This document shows positions 1 to 8,527 of a stretch of DNA of 64,000 nt, piece after piece. The DNA is from JBMOGA01 sp049318625. GTDB taxonomy: Bacteria > Pseudomonadota > Alphaproteobacteria > Rhizobiales > Hyphomicrobiaceae. Within the stretch, counting starts at the first letter, position 1. Each line of letters starts with the position of its first letter. Location: positions 69,207-133,206 of the forward strand of contig JBMOGA010000003.1 in assembly GCA_049318625.1 (NCBI GenBank), given 5' to 3'. Under the pieces are notes generated by a model. The model was given only the letters and a program-made list of their open reading frames with translations. It was not told where the DNA came from and did not search any database. Both the position numbers and the translations under genes were made by a program.

Positions 1-612
1 CGGGCCGCCCGCGCCGGCGGCTTCAAGTGGAACGACACTGTCGTCATTCAGGGCACCGGGCCGATCGGCATCCTCGCCATCGCCGCCGCGCAGGAGATGG
101 GCGCCGGCCGCGTCATCGCCGTCGGTGCCCCGGAAGAACCGCGCCTCAAACTCGCCCGCGCGTTCGGCGCCGAGGCGACCGTCGACATTACCGCCCACGT
201 CACACCGGAGGCCCGCATCAAGGCCGTCCGCGACATCGTCGGCGGCTATGGCGCGGACCTCGTGATGGACTGCTCCGGTCACCCGACCGCCGGCCCCGAG
301 GGCATCGAGTTTCTGCGCGACGGCGGCACCTACGTCGAGATGGGCCAGTTCACGGATGCCGGCTCGATCATGACCAACTGGCACCGCATCTGCACCAAGG
401 ACATCAACCTGCTCGGCTCCTGGGCCTTCACCGCCAACGACTTGGCCCTCGGCGTCGACATGCTCTACAAGGCCCGCGACAAATACCCCTGGCGCAAGAT
501 GCAGACGCTGTTCCCCTTCACGCTCGACGGCGTGAAGGACGCAGTCGCCCAGGCGATGGCCATGAAGACGGTCAAGTCGACCATCATCCCGTTCCCCGAA
601 CTGATCGATTGA
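1..612 (+). CDS. Zinc-type alcohol dehydrogenase (MDR family), 5' truncated by window edge
   Basis: The reading frame is open from the first base and ends at TGA 610-612, so only the C-terminal ~203 residues are present. The nucleotide-binding Rossmann motif GTGPIG lies about 20 residues in, followed by the acidic region and helices typical of medium-chain dehydrogenases. The catalytic zinc-binding N-terminal domain lies outside the window. The family oxidises alcohols or polyols with NAD(P). The substrate cannot be told from this part. The next gene, the amidase, lies almost 400 bp downstream and is probably transcribed separately. Confidence 0.85.
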   Translation, partial: RAARAGGFKWNDTVVIQGTGPIGILAIAAAQEMGAGRVIAVGAPEEPRLKLARAFGAEATVDITAHVTPEARIKAVRDIVGGYGADLVMDCSGHPTAGPEGIEFLRDGGTYVEMGQFTDAGSIMTNWHRICTKDINLLGSWAFTANDLALGVDMLYKARDKYPWRKMQTLFPFTLDGVKDAVAQAMAMKTVKSTIIPFPELID

Positions 613-635
613 GCAGGATGACCGTGTAAGGAGGG

Positions 636-652
636 GCGGGCCTCGAGCCCGC
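636..652 (+). terminator. Terminator-like hairpin after the alcohol dehydrogenase
   Basis: GCGGGC and GCCCGC form a 6-bp GC stem around the loop CTCGA, 24 nt after the dehydrogenase stop. No T-tract follows, so intrinsic termination is only plausible. Confidence 0.4.
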
Positions 653-702
653 TCCGGCCCTGCTCCATCTCCATCTCGTCCCACCAATCCAAGAGTGTCG
701 TC

Positions 703-719
703 CTCGGGCTTGTCCCGAG
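703..719. repeat. REP-like palindrome CTCGGG-CTTGT-CCCGAG
   Basis: A perfect 6-bp inverted repeat CTCGGG/CCCGAG around CTTGT. Short palindromes of this kind are commonly dispersed in intergenic DNA of high-GC alphaproteobacteria. No second copy was noticed in the window, so calling it a repeat family member rests on general knowledge. Confidence 0.4.
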
Positions 720-990
720 CACCCAGCGCGCCGCCGGCACTCAGGTCGCGAGCAGCACCGTCGGAGAACTCGAACGGCGCGCGACAGGCCATCGGGGCGC
801 CGTCCACCGCGACTCATCCAGCCCCACGCAAGCGCTCCGGTGCTACCAAAGGTTAACAACGCGATAACCTTAAGCCGGCCTTAAGCTTTCCATGCCTATA
901 ACGAGCCCCACAATGACCCGCAAACCGCCATCATCTGATGGCACCCCTGCGGTCCTTGGACCTGTGTGACGCGTAATCGAGGATCGTTCC

Positions 991-2271
991 ATGGATCGTG
1001 CCCCCCGCACGGGTGCTGCCGTCCAAGCTCTCACCATCGCCCTGGCCCTGCTGATCCCGTGCCTCGCACCAGCGGCCAACGCGCAGATCGTGCCCGTCAA
1101 GGCCGAGCCCAACGCCTGGCAGACCCAGATCCGGCCGGATGCCCTGAACGGCGACACCAAACGCACGCGCTTTGTCGTCCGCCTCGATCGCGAGGCTCGT
1201 TACCAGTTCCTCAACCTGTCCAACCGGCTCGTCATCGAGCTGCCGGACGTCAAGCTGCTGCTGCCGCCGCCGAACGACACCCCGGTGGGCCTCGTCCAGG
1301 GCTTCACAGGCGGTCTCGCCGGCCCCGGCCGCTCGCGCGTCATCATCGACGTGACGCAGCCCGTGGCGATCGAGAACGACCGCATCGAGAAGGCCCCCGA
1401 CGGCAAGGGCTACCTGCTCGCCTTCGAGATGATCCCCGTCGAGGCGGCGACCAAGCCCGAGCCCAAGATGCGCAGCCTCGCCAAGCCGAGCGGCCTCGGC
1501 GCCGCCGGTGTCGAGCCGCCGCAACCCCGTCCCGCCGTGACGCGCGACACCGCCCGCTCCAACACCTACAAACCTACGATTGTCATCGACCCGGGCCACG
1601 GCGGCCACGACAGTGGCGCCATGAAGCATGAAACGGTCGAGAAGGACGTCGTCCTGGCGTTCAGCCTGGCGCTTCGCGACAAACTCAAGGCGACCGGCCG
1701 CTACAATGTACTGATGACCCGCGACACTGACGTGTTCGTGCCGCTCGACGAACGCCGCGACTTCGGTGAGAAAAACAAAGCACAATTATTCATTGCTGTG
1801 CACGCCGACTATGCGAGCACCCAGGCCCGCGGCGCAACTATCTATTCGCTGCGCGAGGGAATGTTCAATTCCCTCAAAAAGAGTGCGAAAACCAACGAAA
1901 CTGTAAGCGAAAAACACCGCGCCACACTCCAACAGATCGGATCGGACACAAAAGCACTCGAAAATATTCTTTCCGATCTTACCCAACGCGAGTTCGCAAC
2001 AAACGACAACTCAACCAGCCAGTTTCGGACCAAGGCAATTGAGTTCATGGACGCCGCAACTACACTTCGGGACAACCCTGAACAGTCGGCCAATTTCCGT
2101 GTTCTTTTGACCGCAAAAGTACCCTCTGTTTTGATCGAGCTTGCCTACGTTTCCAACCAGCAGGACGCCAAGCTACTCAAGTCCGACGAGTGGCGTGACA
2201 AGGTGTCCGAATCAATAGCGACCGCGGTCGAGAACTATTTCGAAGACCGAAAAAGCCGTCTCCCGATGTGA
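991..2271 (+). CDS. N-acetylmuramoyl-L-alanine amidase, AMIN + Amidase_3 (AmiC-like)
   Basis: A 426-residue exported enzyme that cleaves the bond between MurNAc and the stem peptide in peptidoglycan, acting in cell separation. Residues 1-32 form a signal peptide (basic start, hydrophobic stretch, cleavage near ANA-Q). An AMIN septal-targeting domain spans about residues 40-155. The zinc amidase domain starts near residue 195 with DPGHGGHDSGA (zinc His203), then the Glu of the ETVEKDV segment, the HADY histidine and the catalytic Glu of IELAYVSN near the end. The length is normal for the family. The last third (from about base 1760) is clearly lower in GC and uses more A/T-ending codons than the first two thirds. 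A strong hairpin terminator follows 40 nt after the stop. Confidence 0.95.
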   Translation: MDRAPRTGAAVQALTIALALLIPCLAPAANAQIVPVKAEPNAWQTQIRPDALNGDTKRTRFVVRLDREARYQFLNLSNRLVIELPDVKLLLPPPNDTPVGLVQGFTGGLAGPGRSRVIIDVTQPVAIENDRIEKAPDGKGYLLAFEMIPVEAATKPEPKMRSLAKPSGLGAAGVEPPQPRPAVTRDTARSNTYKPTIVIDPGHGGHDSGAMKHETVEKDVVLAFSLALRDKLKATGRYNVLMTRDTDVFVPLDERRDFGEKNKAQLFIAVHADYASTQARGATIYSLREGMFNSLKKSAKTNETVSEKHRATLQQIGSDTKALENILSDLTQREFATNDNSTSQFRTKAIEFMDAATTLRDNPEQSANFRVLLTAKVPSVLIELAYVSNQQDAKLLKSDEWRDKVSESIATAVENYFEDRKSRLPM

Positions 2272-2967
2272 TCAGGCGCCAAAACCCGGAACCGCCCTTC
2301 CCAAAACGATCGAGGCCGACCCATGGTCGGCCTCTCTTCGTTCGTGGCCGGCTTTGACTTACCGGGTCGCCGCCGGCGGTGCTGATTTAACCCCTACTTG
2401 GAGGGATTGGACGTTTGAGTCGCCAAAGGAGAATGTGCCTGAATTCGGATTTACACGACGAACGCGGAACTTGATCTTGACGAACGGACAGCTCGGACGA
2501 AACCGGTAGAAACTGCTGCGCGAGGCTCTTGATCATGGGGCCACACCGTCGTCTGAGGAAGCCGCATCAGGCGGTCCGATACCTCTCGCGGACGCCCTCG
2601 CAACCGCGGCAGCATGCTGCCCGTTGGCGAGGATCGAGAAGCTCGGGATGCGGAGATCGTGGACAGGAGAGCGGTCAAGCCGCTCGGATTATTGGCGCGA
2701 CGCTCGATACGGCGGTCCCATCCATGTCCGCCTGGCGTCGAACCGGCGTGAGGTGCCGGTTGATTGTTCATCAGATGCTTCAAGCCTGGTGGCCTCGGCA
2801 CTGACGCGCACCCTCACGATCACCGTGCGTCTACCGATGATCGCCAGATCTCATTGGATCCGGGGCTGAAGCTAGGTGATTCGCATGACGCCCAGCCGTT
2901 CAGGCGTCACCGCTTGCCGGTCGAAAGTTGCGGCGTTGCTCCGTTGCGACACTTTCCGTTGCCGAGG
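2272..2967. other. Non-coding or degenerate region between the amidase and rpoH
   Basis: About 700 bp lie between the amidase stop and the end of the convergent rpoH gene. Apart from the terminator at 2312-2334, nothing recognisable was found. ORFs on both strands (for example 2451-2801 minus and 2529-2804 plus) are Arg/Ser/Pro-rich, lack motifs and overlap each other, as expected from chance frames. The stretch around 2400-2560 is less GC-rich than its surroundings. It may be a decayed gene or mobile-element scar, but no transposase or repeat ends are visible. Confidence 0.5.
2312..2334 (+). terminator. Hairpin terminator after the amidase gene
   Basis: A perfect 10-bp inverted repeat, GAGGCCGACC and GGTCGGCCTC, with a 3-nt loop, followed by TCTTCGTT. 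It starts 40 nt after the amidase stop. Confidence 0.8.
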
Positions 2968-3861
2968 TCACTCGACCTCGGCCAGCGCCCCGCTCGACAG
3001 GGCGGCCTTCTGCACCGCCTTCTGCACCTTCTCGAACGCCCGCACCTCGATCTGACGGATGCGCTCGCGGCTGACGCCGAACTCAGCCGAAAGATCCTCG
3101 AGCGTGGCCGGGTTGTCGGACAGCCGGCGCGCCTCGAAGATCCGCCGCTCGCGGTCGTTGAGCGTCTCCAGCGCGCTCGTGAGAAAGGCGCGGCGCTGGC
3201 TCATCTCCTCTTTCTCGCCGAGCGCCTCCTCCTGGTCCGGCTTGTCGTCGACCAGCCAGTCCTGCCATTCGCCGGCTTCCGAGTCGGCCCGCACCGGCGC
3301 ATTGAGCGAGGCATCGCCGCCGAGGCGACGGTTCATCGACACCACGTCCTCTTCCGGCACGCCGAGCTTGGTGGCGATCGCCTTGACGTGATCGGGCCTG
3401 AGATCGCCTTCCTCGAGCGCCTGCAGTTGGCTCTTGGCACGGCGCAGGTTGAAGAACAGCTTTTTCTGGGCCGCCGTAGTGCCCATCTTGACGAGGCTCC
3501 ACGACCGCAGGATGTACTCCTGGATCGAGGCACGGATCCACCACATGGCATAGGTGGCCAGACGGAACCCCTTGTCGGGATCGAACCGCTTGACCGCCTG
3601 CATCAATCCGACATTGCCCTCGGACACGACCTCGCCGATCGGCAGGCCATAGCCGCGATAGCCCATCGCGATACGCGCGACCAATCGCAGGTGCGACGTC
3701 ACCAGCTTCTGCGCCGCTTCCGAATCCTCGTACTGCTGCCAGCGCTTGGCCAGCATGTACTCCTCGTTCGGCTCCAGCATGGGGAACCGCCGGATCTCTT
3801 CGAGATACCGCGTGAGCCCCAGCGAGCCACCGGCAATCGTCGGAAGGGTCTTCGTCTTCAT
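2968..3861 (-). CDS. rpoH: RNA polymerase sigma-32 factor RpoH
   Basis: A 297-residue heat-shock sigma factor that directs RNA polymerase to chaperone and protease promoters. The ATG at 3861 is preceded by an AGGGGGG ribosome site. A longer frame to 3972 has no family-like N-terminus. Region 2 contains the core-binding and -10 recognition helices, including FDPDKGFRLATYAMWWIR near residues 93-110. The diagnostic RpoH box QKKLFFNLR sits at 132-140 and separates this protein from RpoD and RpoS. Region 4 ends with the helix-turn-helix FGVSRERIRQIE. Many alphaproteobacteria carry more than one rpoH paralogue, and which one this is cannot be told here. The neighbouring rluD is on the same strand 240 bp upstream. 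Confidence 0.95.
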   Translation of the reverse strand: MKTKTLPTIAGGSLGLTRYLEEIRRFPMLEPNEEYMLAKRWQQYEDSEAAQKLVTSHLRLVARIAMGYRGYGLPIGEVVSEGNVGLMQAVKRFDPDKGFRLATYAMWWIRASIQEYILRSWSLVKMGTTAAQKKLFFNLRRAKSQLQALEEGDLRPDHVKAIATKLGVPEEDVVSMNRRLGGDASLNAPVRADSEAGEWQDWLVDDKPDQEEALGEKEEMSQRRAFLTSALETLNDRERRIFEARRLSDNPATLEDLSAEFGVSRERIRQIEVRAFEKVQKAVQKAALSSGALAEVE

Positions 3862-3908
3862 CGTTTGAGCCCCCCTGAGCGACGGCGCCTTCCGTCCTCG
3901 TGAATATC

Positions 3909-3932
3909 CAGCCTCCCAGAATTGTGAGGCTG
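3909..3932 (-). other. Hairpin in the rpoH leader
   Basis: CAGCCTC and GAGGCTG form a perfect 7-bp stem around a 10-nt loop, about 50-70 nt upstream of the rpoH start codon. It could shape the 5' untranslated region of rpoH, whose translation is thermally controlled in some bacteria. It does not cover the ribosome site itself, so a thermometer role is unproven. Confidence 0.35.
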
Positions 3933-4101
3933 AAGCTTGGCCATGAATCGCCATACTGCCGCAGGAATGCAAACAGAAATCACTTTACTGTGCATATCCT
4001 GCCACACCCGTCTCAGCCCGAAACGACTACCGTCTACGACCGGATTTCCGGCCGTCCGCAAGTGGAACGTACCAGACCGGCGCAATCCGTCGGGCACCAC
4101 C

Positions 4102-5124
4102 TCACGATGCCGCGCCGTGCTCGTCCACCAGGGCCTCGCGGAACCCCTGCATATCCGGCGGCAGCGCGCTTTCGAACCTGAGCGGGCGGCCCGTCACCGG
4201 GTGCTCGAACCCGAGCACCGCCGCATGCAGGGCCTGCCGGTTGAGCCCGGCGAGCAAAGCCTGCGCCCGCGGCCCAAGCTGGCGCGCACTGGCGCGGAAC
4301 CCGGTGCCGTAGACCGGATCGCCGACGATCGGGTGTCCGGAATGGGCGAGATGGACGCGGATCTGGTGCGTCCGGCCCGTCTCGAGGGCGAGTTGCAGCT
4401 CCGAGATCAGCGCCCGCGGCGAGCGGGCCGCCGCCTCGGCCCCGAACCGCGCCGACACCTCCCAGTGCGTGACAGCCCGCCGCCCGTCGCGCACGACCGC
4501 CACCTTCACGCGGTTGGTCGGGCTTCGGCCCAGCGCCGCGTCGATCGTGCCGGTCCGCCGCCCGAACTCGCCCCAAGCGAATGCGCGGTACCGGCGCTCC
4601 AGGCGGCCATCGGCGCCATGGCTCGCGAACTGCAGGGCAAGACCGTGGTGGGCCCGGTCGGTTTTCGCCACCACCAGCAGCCCCGACGTGTCCTTGTCGA
4701 GCCGGTGCACGATACCCGGCCGGCGCACGCCACCGATCCCCGAAAGGCTGTCCCGGCAGTGCGCCAGCAGCGCATTGACCAGTGTGCCGGTTGCATGGCC
4801 CGGCGCCGGGTGCACCACCAGCCCCGCCGGCTTGTCGATGACGATCAACTGCTCGTCCTCGTAGACCACCGTGAGCCGGATCTCTTCCGCCGCCGGCTCC
4901 GCCCATTCGGCCGCCGGCACGGTCACGTCGATGACAGCGCCCAGTTTGACCCTGCCGCTCGCCTCACCTAAGGTCCGCCCGCCGCAGGAGACGCAGCCCT
5001 GGCGGATCAGATCCTGGATCCGCACGCGGCTCAATCCCTCGATGCCCGCCGCTAGGCAGCGGTCGAGGCGCTGACCGGCCTCGGCCTCACCGATCACGAT
5101 GCGGTGCGTCGCGCGGGCGCTCAT
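4102..5124 (-). CDS. rluD: Ribosomal large subunit pseudouridine synthase RluD
   Basis: A 340-residue RNA-modifying enzyme that converts uridines of 23S rRNA helix 69 to pseudouridine. An S4 RNA-binding domain occupies about residues 10-75. The catalytic RluA-family motif HRLDKDTSGLL lies at 140-150, with the nucleophilic Asp143. The conserved RTHQIRVH segment follows in the C-terminal half. The start at 5124 gives the normal family length; the open frame extends further upstream but enters the divergent neighbour. A DUF6476-type gene starts 42 bp away on the other strand, so the two promoters must lie close to or inside each other's coding regions. Confidence 0.93.
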   Translation of the reverse strand: MSARATHRIVIGEAEAGQRLDRCLAAGIEGLSRVRIQDLIRQGCVSCGGRTLGEASGRVKLGAVIDVTVPAAEWAEPAAEEIRLTVVYEDEQLIVIDKPAGLVVHPAPGHATGTLVNALLAHCRDSLSGIGGVRRPGIVHRLDKDTSGLLVVAKTDRAHHGLALQFASHGADGRLERRYRAFAWGEFGRRTGTIDAALGRSPTNRVKVAVVRDGRRAVTHWEVSARFGAEAAARSPRALISELQLALETGRTHQIRVHLAHSGHPIVGDPVYGTGFRASARQLGPRAQALLAGLNRQALHAAVLGFEHPVTGRPLRFESALPPDMQGFREALVDEHGAAS

Positions 5125-5166
5125 GTGCCCCGCCCCGCGCCAGAACCTGGAGACTGGACGCCCGCC

Positions 5167-5550
5167 ATGGACGCCAAACCCACGCCCGACCTCTCGACCG
5201 CGCCACAGCCGTCCGTCGCCGGCGAGCTGACACCCGGCCAGGTCCGCGCGCTCAAATGGGCGATCGTCGCGATGGGCATCATGATCGTGGTCGGCCTCTT
5301 GGCTATCGTCTTCCGTATCGTGTATCTCGCGAGCGGCCGGGGACAGCAAGCGACAGTGACCGCCGGCCCCGGGGCCGACGCGCGCGTGCCCCTGCCGGCC
5401 GGCGCCACGGTTCGCGCCATCGCGCTCGATGCGGGACGCCTTGCGATCCATCACGACTCCGCCGCCGGGCCCGGCGTCACCATCGTCGATATCGGATCGG
5501 GCAAGGTCGTGAGCCGCATCACGTTCGCACCCGAGGCTCCCCGGCCCTGA
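5167..5550 (+). CDS. DUF6476-like single-pass membrane protein
   Basis: A 127-residue protein with a polar N-terminus, one strong transmembrane segment (about residues 28-52, rich in Ile, Val, Met and Leu) and a ~70-residue domain expected to be periplasmic. It resembles the small DUF6476 proteins often found divergent from rluD in Hyphomicrobiales. No function is established. The ATG at 5167 has a GGAG about 14 nt upstream. An in-frame upstream extension to 5104 would overlap rluD and is less likely. Confidence 0.75.
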   Translation: MDAKPTPDLSTAPQPSVAGELTPGQVRALKWAIVAMGIMIVVGLLAIVFRIVYLASGRGQQATVTAGPGADARVPLPAGATVRAIALDAGRLAIHHDSAAGPGVTIVDIGSGKVVSRITFAPEAPRP

Positions 5551-5657
5551 CGGGTGGCCCCGGCCAGGCCCCCGAAACCGCTCGCCTGGATCGGTGGATT
5601 CCTCAGCGTATTCCGCTTGATCACCGCCCGACACTCGCCTATACGTTCCCGCCGCAC

Positions 5658-5733
5658 GCCCCGTTCGTCTAGTGGCCTAGGACACCAGCCTCTCACGTTG
5701 GTAACAGGGGTTCGAAACCCCTACGGGGCGCCA
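5658..5733 (+). tRNA. tRNA-Glu (anticodon CUC), CCA encoded
   Basis: Acceptor arms GCCCCGT (5658-5664) and ACGGGGC (5723-5729) pair perfectly. The anticodon arm CCAGC/GTTGG encloses the 7-base loop CTCTCAC with anticodon CTC, which reads GAG (Glu). The T arm AGGGG-TTCGAAA-CCCCT is canonical. The discriminator G is followed by an encoded CCA at 5731-5733. Confidence 0.95.
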
Positions 5734-5881
5734 CCCTCCAGCGTTGCGACGTGAACATTCGTCGGCCTCCGACGTCCACAGTCGCCGCCCGGCCGTTGCC
5801 GCACCTCCACCCTCGAGCCGACAGCCACCGGAGCCGCCGGACAACGGCCGATGGCAGCCGATCCCCGGCGGCGATGGCGCG

Positions 5882-7489
5882 TCATCTGGCGTCTTCGAGG
5901 ATGAGGGCCGCGCCCCTTTCACCGATCATCAGCGCCGCGGCATTGGTGTTCGCCGACGTGACCGTCGGCATGACCGAGGCGTCGCAGACGCGTAGACGGT
6001 CGACACCCCGCACCCTCAGCCGCGGATCGACGACGGCACCATCGTCCCGGCCCATGCGGCATGTGCCGACGCAATGGAAGACGGTGCCGCCCTTCTGCCG
6101 GATGAACGCCAGTATCGCCTCGTCGGTATCGGCCTCCGGACCGGGCAGCACCTCGCGATCCCACAACGATCGAAAGGACGGCTGCCGGTAGATCTCCCGC
6201 AGCATCTTCACGCCCTCGACCATGACTTTCGCGTCGTGCGGATCGCTGAGGTAGTTCGGCGCGATGATCGGATCGGCGGCCGGATCATCGGAGTTGATCC
6301 GAATGCTCCCCCTGGAGCGCGGATGACATTGCCAGACCGCTGCCGTGAAGCCTGAGAATTTGTGCAGAGGCTCACCCGGCTTGTCCACCGAGAGCGGCAT
6401 GACGTTGAACTGGATATCGGGCCGGCCATTCTCGGCATGAACGGTGCACGCCGCACCTCCCACCTGCCCGGCGCCGATCGTGAGCGGCCCGGAACGCTTG
6501 AACAACCACTCGGCCACCATGCCGGCAAGCTTGATCGGGTTGCGCACGTCGTCGTTCAGCGAGCGCCGCTCCGTGAGATGCACGATGGTGCGGGCCTGAT
6601 AGTGATCTTGCAGGTTCTCCCCGACACCCGGCAGGTCGACCACAACGGGGATGTGGTGCTTGGCGAGCAGATCGGCCGGCCCAACGCCCGAAAGCTGCAG
6701 CAGTTGTGGTGACTGAATGGCGCCGGCGGCCAGGATCACCTCGCGCGCGGCGTGCGCGCTCTCCTGCGCGCCCCCCCGTGTCCAGGCGACGCCGGAAGCG
6801 GCCCGCCGATCGAACAGAATGCGCGCAACCTGAGCACCGGTGACGACCGTCAGGTTCGCGCGATGTCGAATGGGATGCAGAAACGCCCGGGCCGAACTGG
6901 CGCGCCAGCCGTCTCGCGTGGTGAGCTGGTATGGCCCGACGCCGTAGGTCGACTCACCATTGAAGTCGCGATTGCGCGGCAGTCCGGTCTCGACCGCCGC
7001 CTCGATCCACGCCTCGCAATACGAATGCGGCCGGCAGTCCACGACACCCAGTTCGCCGTGCGCGCCCCGCCACTGGCTTTCCGATGCCTCGTAACTCTCC
7101 AGTCGGCGAAAGTACGGCAGAAGCGATTGATAATTCCAGCCGTCGGCGCCGAGTTCAGCCCAGCCGTCGAAATCTTCTTTCTGGCCACGGATGAAGATCA
7201 GTCCATTGATGCTGCTGGACCCGCCAACGATGCGCCCGCGTGGCCAGACGATGCGGCGATTTCCGGTGTTCGCCGACGGCTCGGTTTCGAACAAGCGTGA
7301 GAAGCGACGGTCGTAGATCGAGCGGAAGAACCCGACCGGCAGGCGGAGCCAGAAATGGCCATCCCCGCCTCCGGCTTCGAGCAGCAGGACACGCACGTCC
7401 CGGTCCGCCGAAAGGCGGTTCGCCAGGACGCATCCTGCCGAACCGGCCCCGACGATGATGTAGTCGTATGCTGCCGTCGGTGCGGCCAT
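5882..7489 (-). CDS. GMC-family FAD-dependent oxidoreductase (choline/alcohol dehydrogenase type)
   Basis: A 535-residue flavoenzyme of the glucose-methanol-choline family that oxidises primary alcohols or related hydroxyl groups. The N-terminal FAD-binding motif GAGSAGCVLA is near residues 12-21, with the downstream GMC signature GGSSSINGL. The C-terminal catalytic pair is the His of FHCVGTCRMG and the Asn of SANTNA. An ATG start at 7489 has a CGGAG site. It lies 12 bp downstream of the binding-protein gene of an ABC importer and probably ends that operon, suggesting that the imported compound or a derivative is its substrate. The exact substrate is not deducible. Confidence 0.88.
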   Translation of the reverse strand: MAAPTAAYDYIIVGAGSAGCVLANRLSADRDVRVLLLEAGGGDGHFWLRLPVGFFRSIYDRRFSRLFETEPSANTGNRRIVWPRGRIVGGSSSINGLIFIRGQKEDFDGWAELGADGWNYQSLLPYFRRLESYEASESQWRGAHGELGVVDCRPHSYCEAWIEAAVETGLPRNRDFNGESTYGVGPYQLTTRDGWRASSARAFLHPIRHRANLTVVTGAQVARILFDRRAASGVAWTRGGAQESAHAAREVILAAGAIQSPQLLQLSGVGPADLLAKHHIPVVVDLPGVGENLQDHYQARTIVHLTERRSLNDDVRNPIKLAGMVAEWLFKRSGPLTIGAGQVGGAACTVHAENGRPDIQFNVMPLSVDKPGEPLHKFSGFTAAVWQCHPRSRGSIRINSDDPAADPIIAPNYLSDPHDAKVMVEGVKMLREIYRQPSFRSLWDREVLPGPEADTDEAILAFIRQKGGTVFHCVGTCRMGRDDGAVVDPRLRVRGVDRLRVCDASVMPTVTSANTNAAALMIGERGAALILEDAR

Positions 7490-7501
7490 GGACGACTCCG
7501 G

Positions 7502-8503
7502 TCAAGCCTTGATCGTAGCGAGATAGATCGACGGATCGAAATACTTGCTCGCCGGCACCGGGTCGGCGATCTTGGCGTTGACCGTGAAGAAATCGGTGAC
7601 CTGCTGGAGCCATTTCGTCACCGTGCCGTCGGCGTAGAGTTTTCTCCATTCGGCCGACGTGAACGACTTCTGCGCAGTGAACTGCTGCTTGAAGTCCGCC
7701 AGCGGCACCTGCGGATAGTGCTTGCTCTGCACGACGGCGAGCGCCTCGTCCGACTTGGACACGAGGTAGTCGTTCGCTTCCGACCAGGCGCGGATGATGT
7801 TCTCGAGAACCGGACGGTTCTTCTGGTGGTAGTCGGCCGTCGTCGCCCAGCCCGACATGATCGCGGCCTGCGGATAGTAGGCGGAGGCATCGACGAGTTT
7901 CCTGGCGCCGGGCACCTTGTCTCGAACCGTGACGTCGAACGGCACCCACAGTGCCACGGCCGGAACGGCGCCCGAAATGAACGACGTCACCGCTTCAGGC
8001 ATGCGCTGATTGAAGATCTCGACGTCCCCGGGACCGATGTTGTTGGCCTTCAGGGCCGTGTCGAGGAAGACGTGCGCCGTCGTTCCGGTGGTGGTGGCGA
8101 TGCGCTTTCCCTTGAGATCGGCAAAGCTCTTGATGCCCTGGTCTTCGCGCACCCAGAGCTGAGCCGTCGCAAACTCGACGGCGTTTGCCAGAAACATCTT
8201 GCCCTGGCCCCGAGCCGGGAAATTCGAGATCACCGCCCCTGTCGCCAGCACATCCAGGCTACCGCCGATCATGGCCTGGAACAGCTCGAGGCCGGTCTGG
8301 AACATCTTGTACTCGGTCTCCAGGCCATGTTTGCCGTAGGCCCCGAGGTGATCGGCAAGCCACATCTGGCCGTTGACGGCCAGTGTGTTGACGTAACCGA
8401 TGCGAACTTTCGTCTTCGCCTGCGCGATGGCCGGCATGGAAAGCGACGCCACCGCGATCGTGGCACCCGCTGAACCGATGAAACGACGCCGATCCAAACC
8501 CAT
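7502..8503 (-). CDS. ABC transporter substrate-binding protein, NitT/TauT/SsuA type
   Basis: A 333-residue periplasmic binding protein. The N-terminus carries a twin-arginine type signal (DRRRFIGSAG, then a hydrophobic stretch ending near AIAQA). The mature part opens with KVRIGYVNTLAVNGQMWLA, the typical start of NMT1/SsuA-like proteins that bind sulfonates, nitrate, taurine or pyrimidine precursors. A strong AGGAGG ribosome site precedes the ATG at 8503. It is downstream of the ATPase gene in the same operon. Ligand unknown. Confidence 0.88.
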   Translation of the reverse strand: MGLDRRRFIGSAGATIAVASLSMPAIAQAKTKVRIGYVNTLAVNGQMWLADHLGAYGKHGLETEYKMFQTGLELFQAMIGGSLDVLATGAVISNFPARGQGKMFLANAVEFATAQLWVREDQGIKSFADLKGKRIATTTGTTAHVFLDTALKANNIGPGDVEIFNQRMPEAVTSFISGAVPAVALWVPFDVTVRDKVPGARKLVDASAYYPQAAIMSGWATTADYHQKNRPVLENIIRAWSEANDYLVSKSDEALAVVQSKHYPQVPLADFKQQFTAQKSFTSAEWRKLYADGTVTKWLQQVTDFFTVNAKIADPVPASKYFDPSIYLATIKA

Positions 8504-8527
8504 GGTTTCCTCCTGTTTTCTGCGCCT

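Larger units (their letters stand above)
613..990. other. Intergenic region, no gene seen
   Basis: This 378-bp gap contains the hairpin at 636-652, a REP-like palindrome at 703-719, and a paired CTTAAG motif (869-874 and 880-885) separated by CCGGC in a locally AT-richer stretch just upstream of the amidase. A TATAAC at 897-902 could serve as a -10 element, but no convincing -35 was seen. No ORF in the gap has a plausible ribosome site and coding composition. Confidence 0.6.

Noticed and set aside
5658..5733. tRNA-Glu as an integration site of a genomic island
   Set aside because: No duplicate of the tRNA 3' end and no integrase gene were found in the window.
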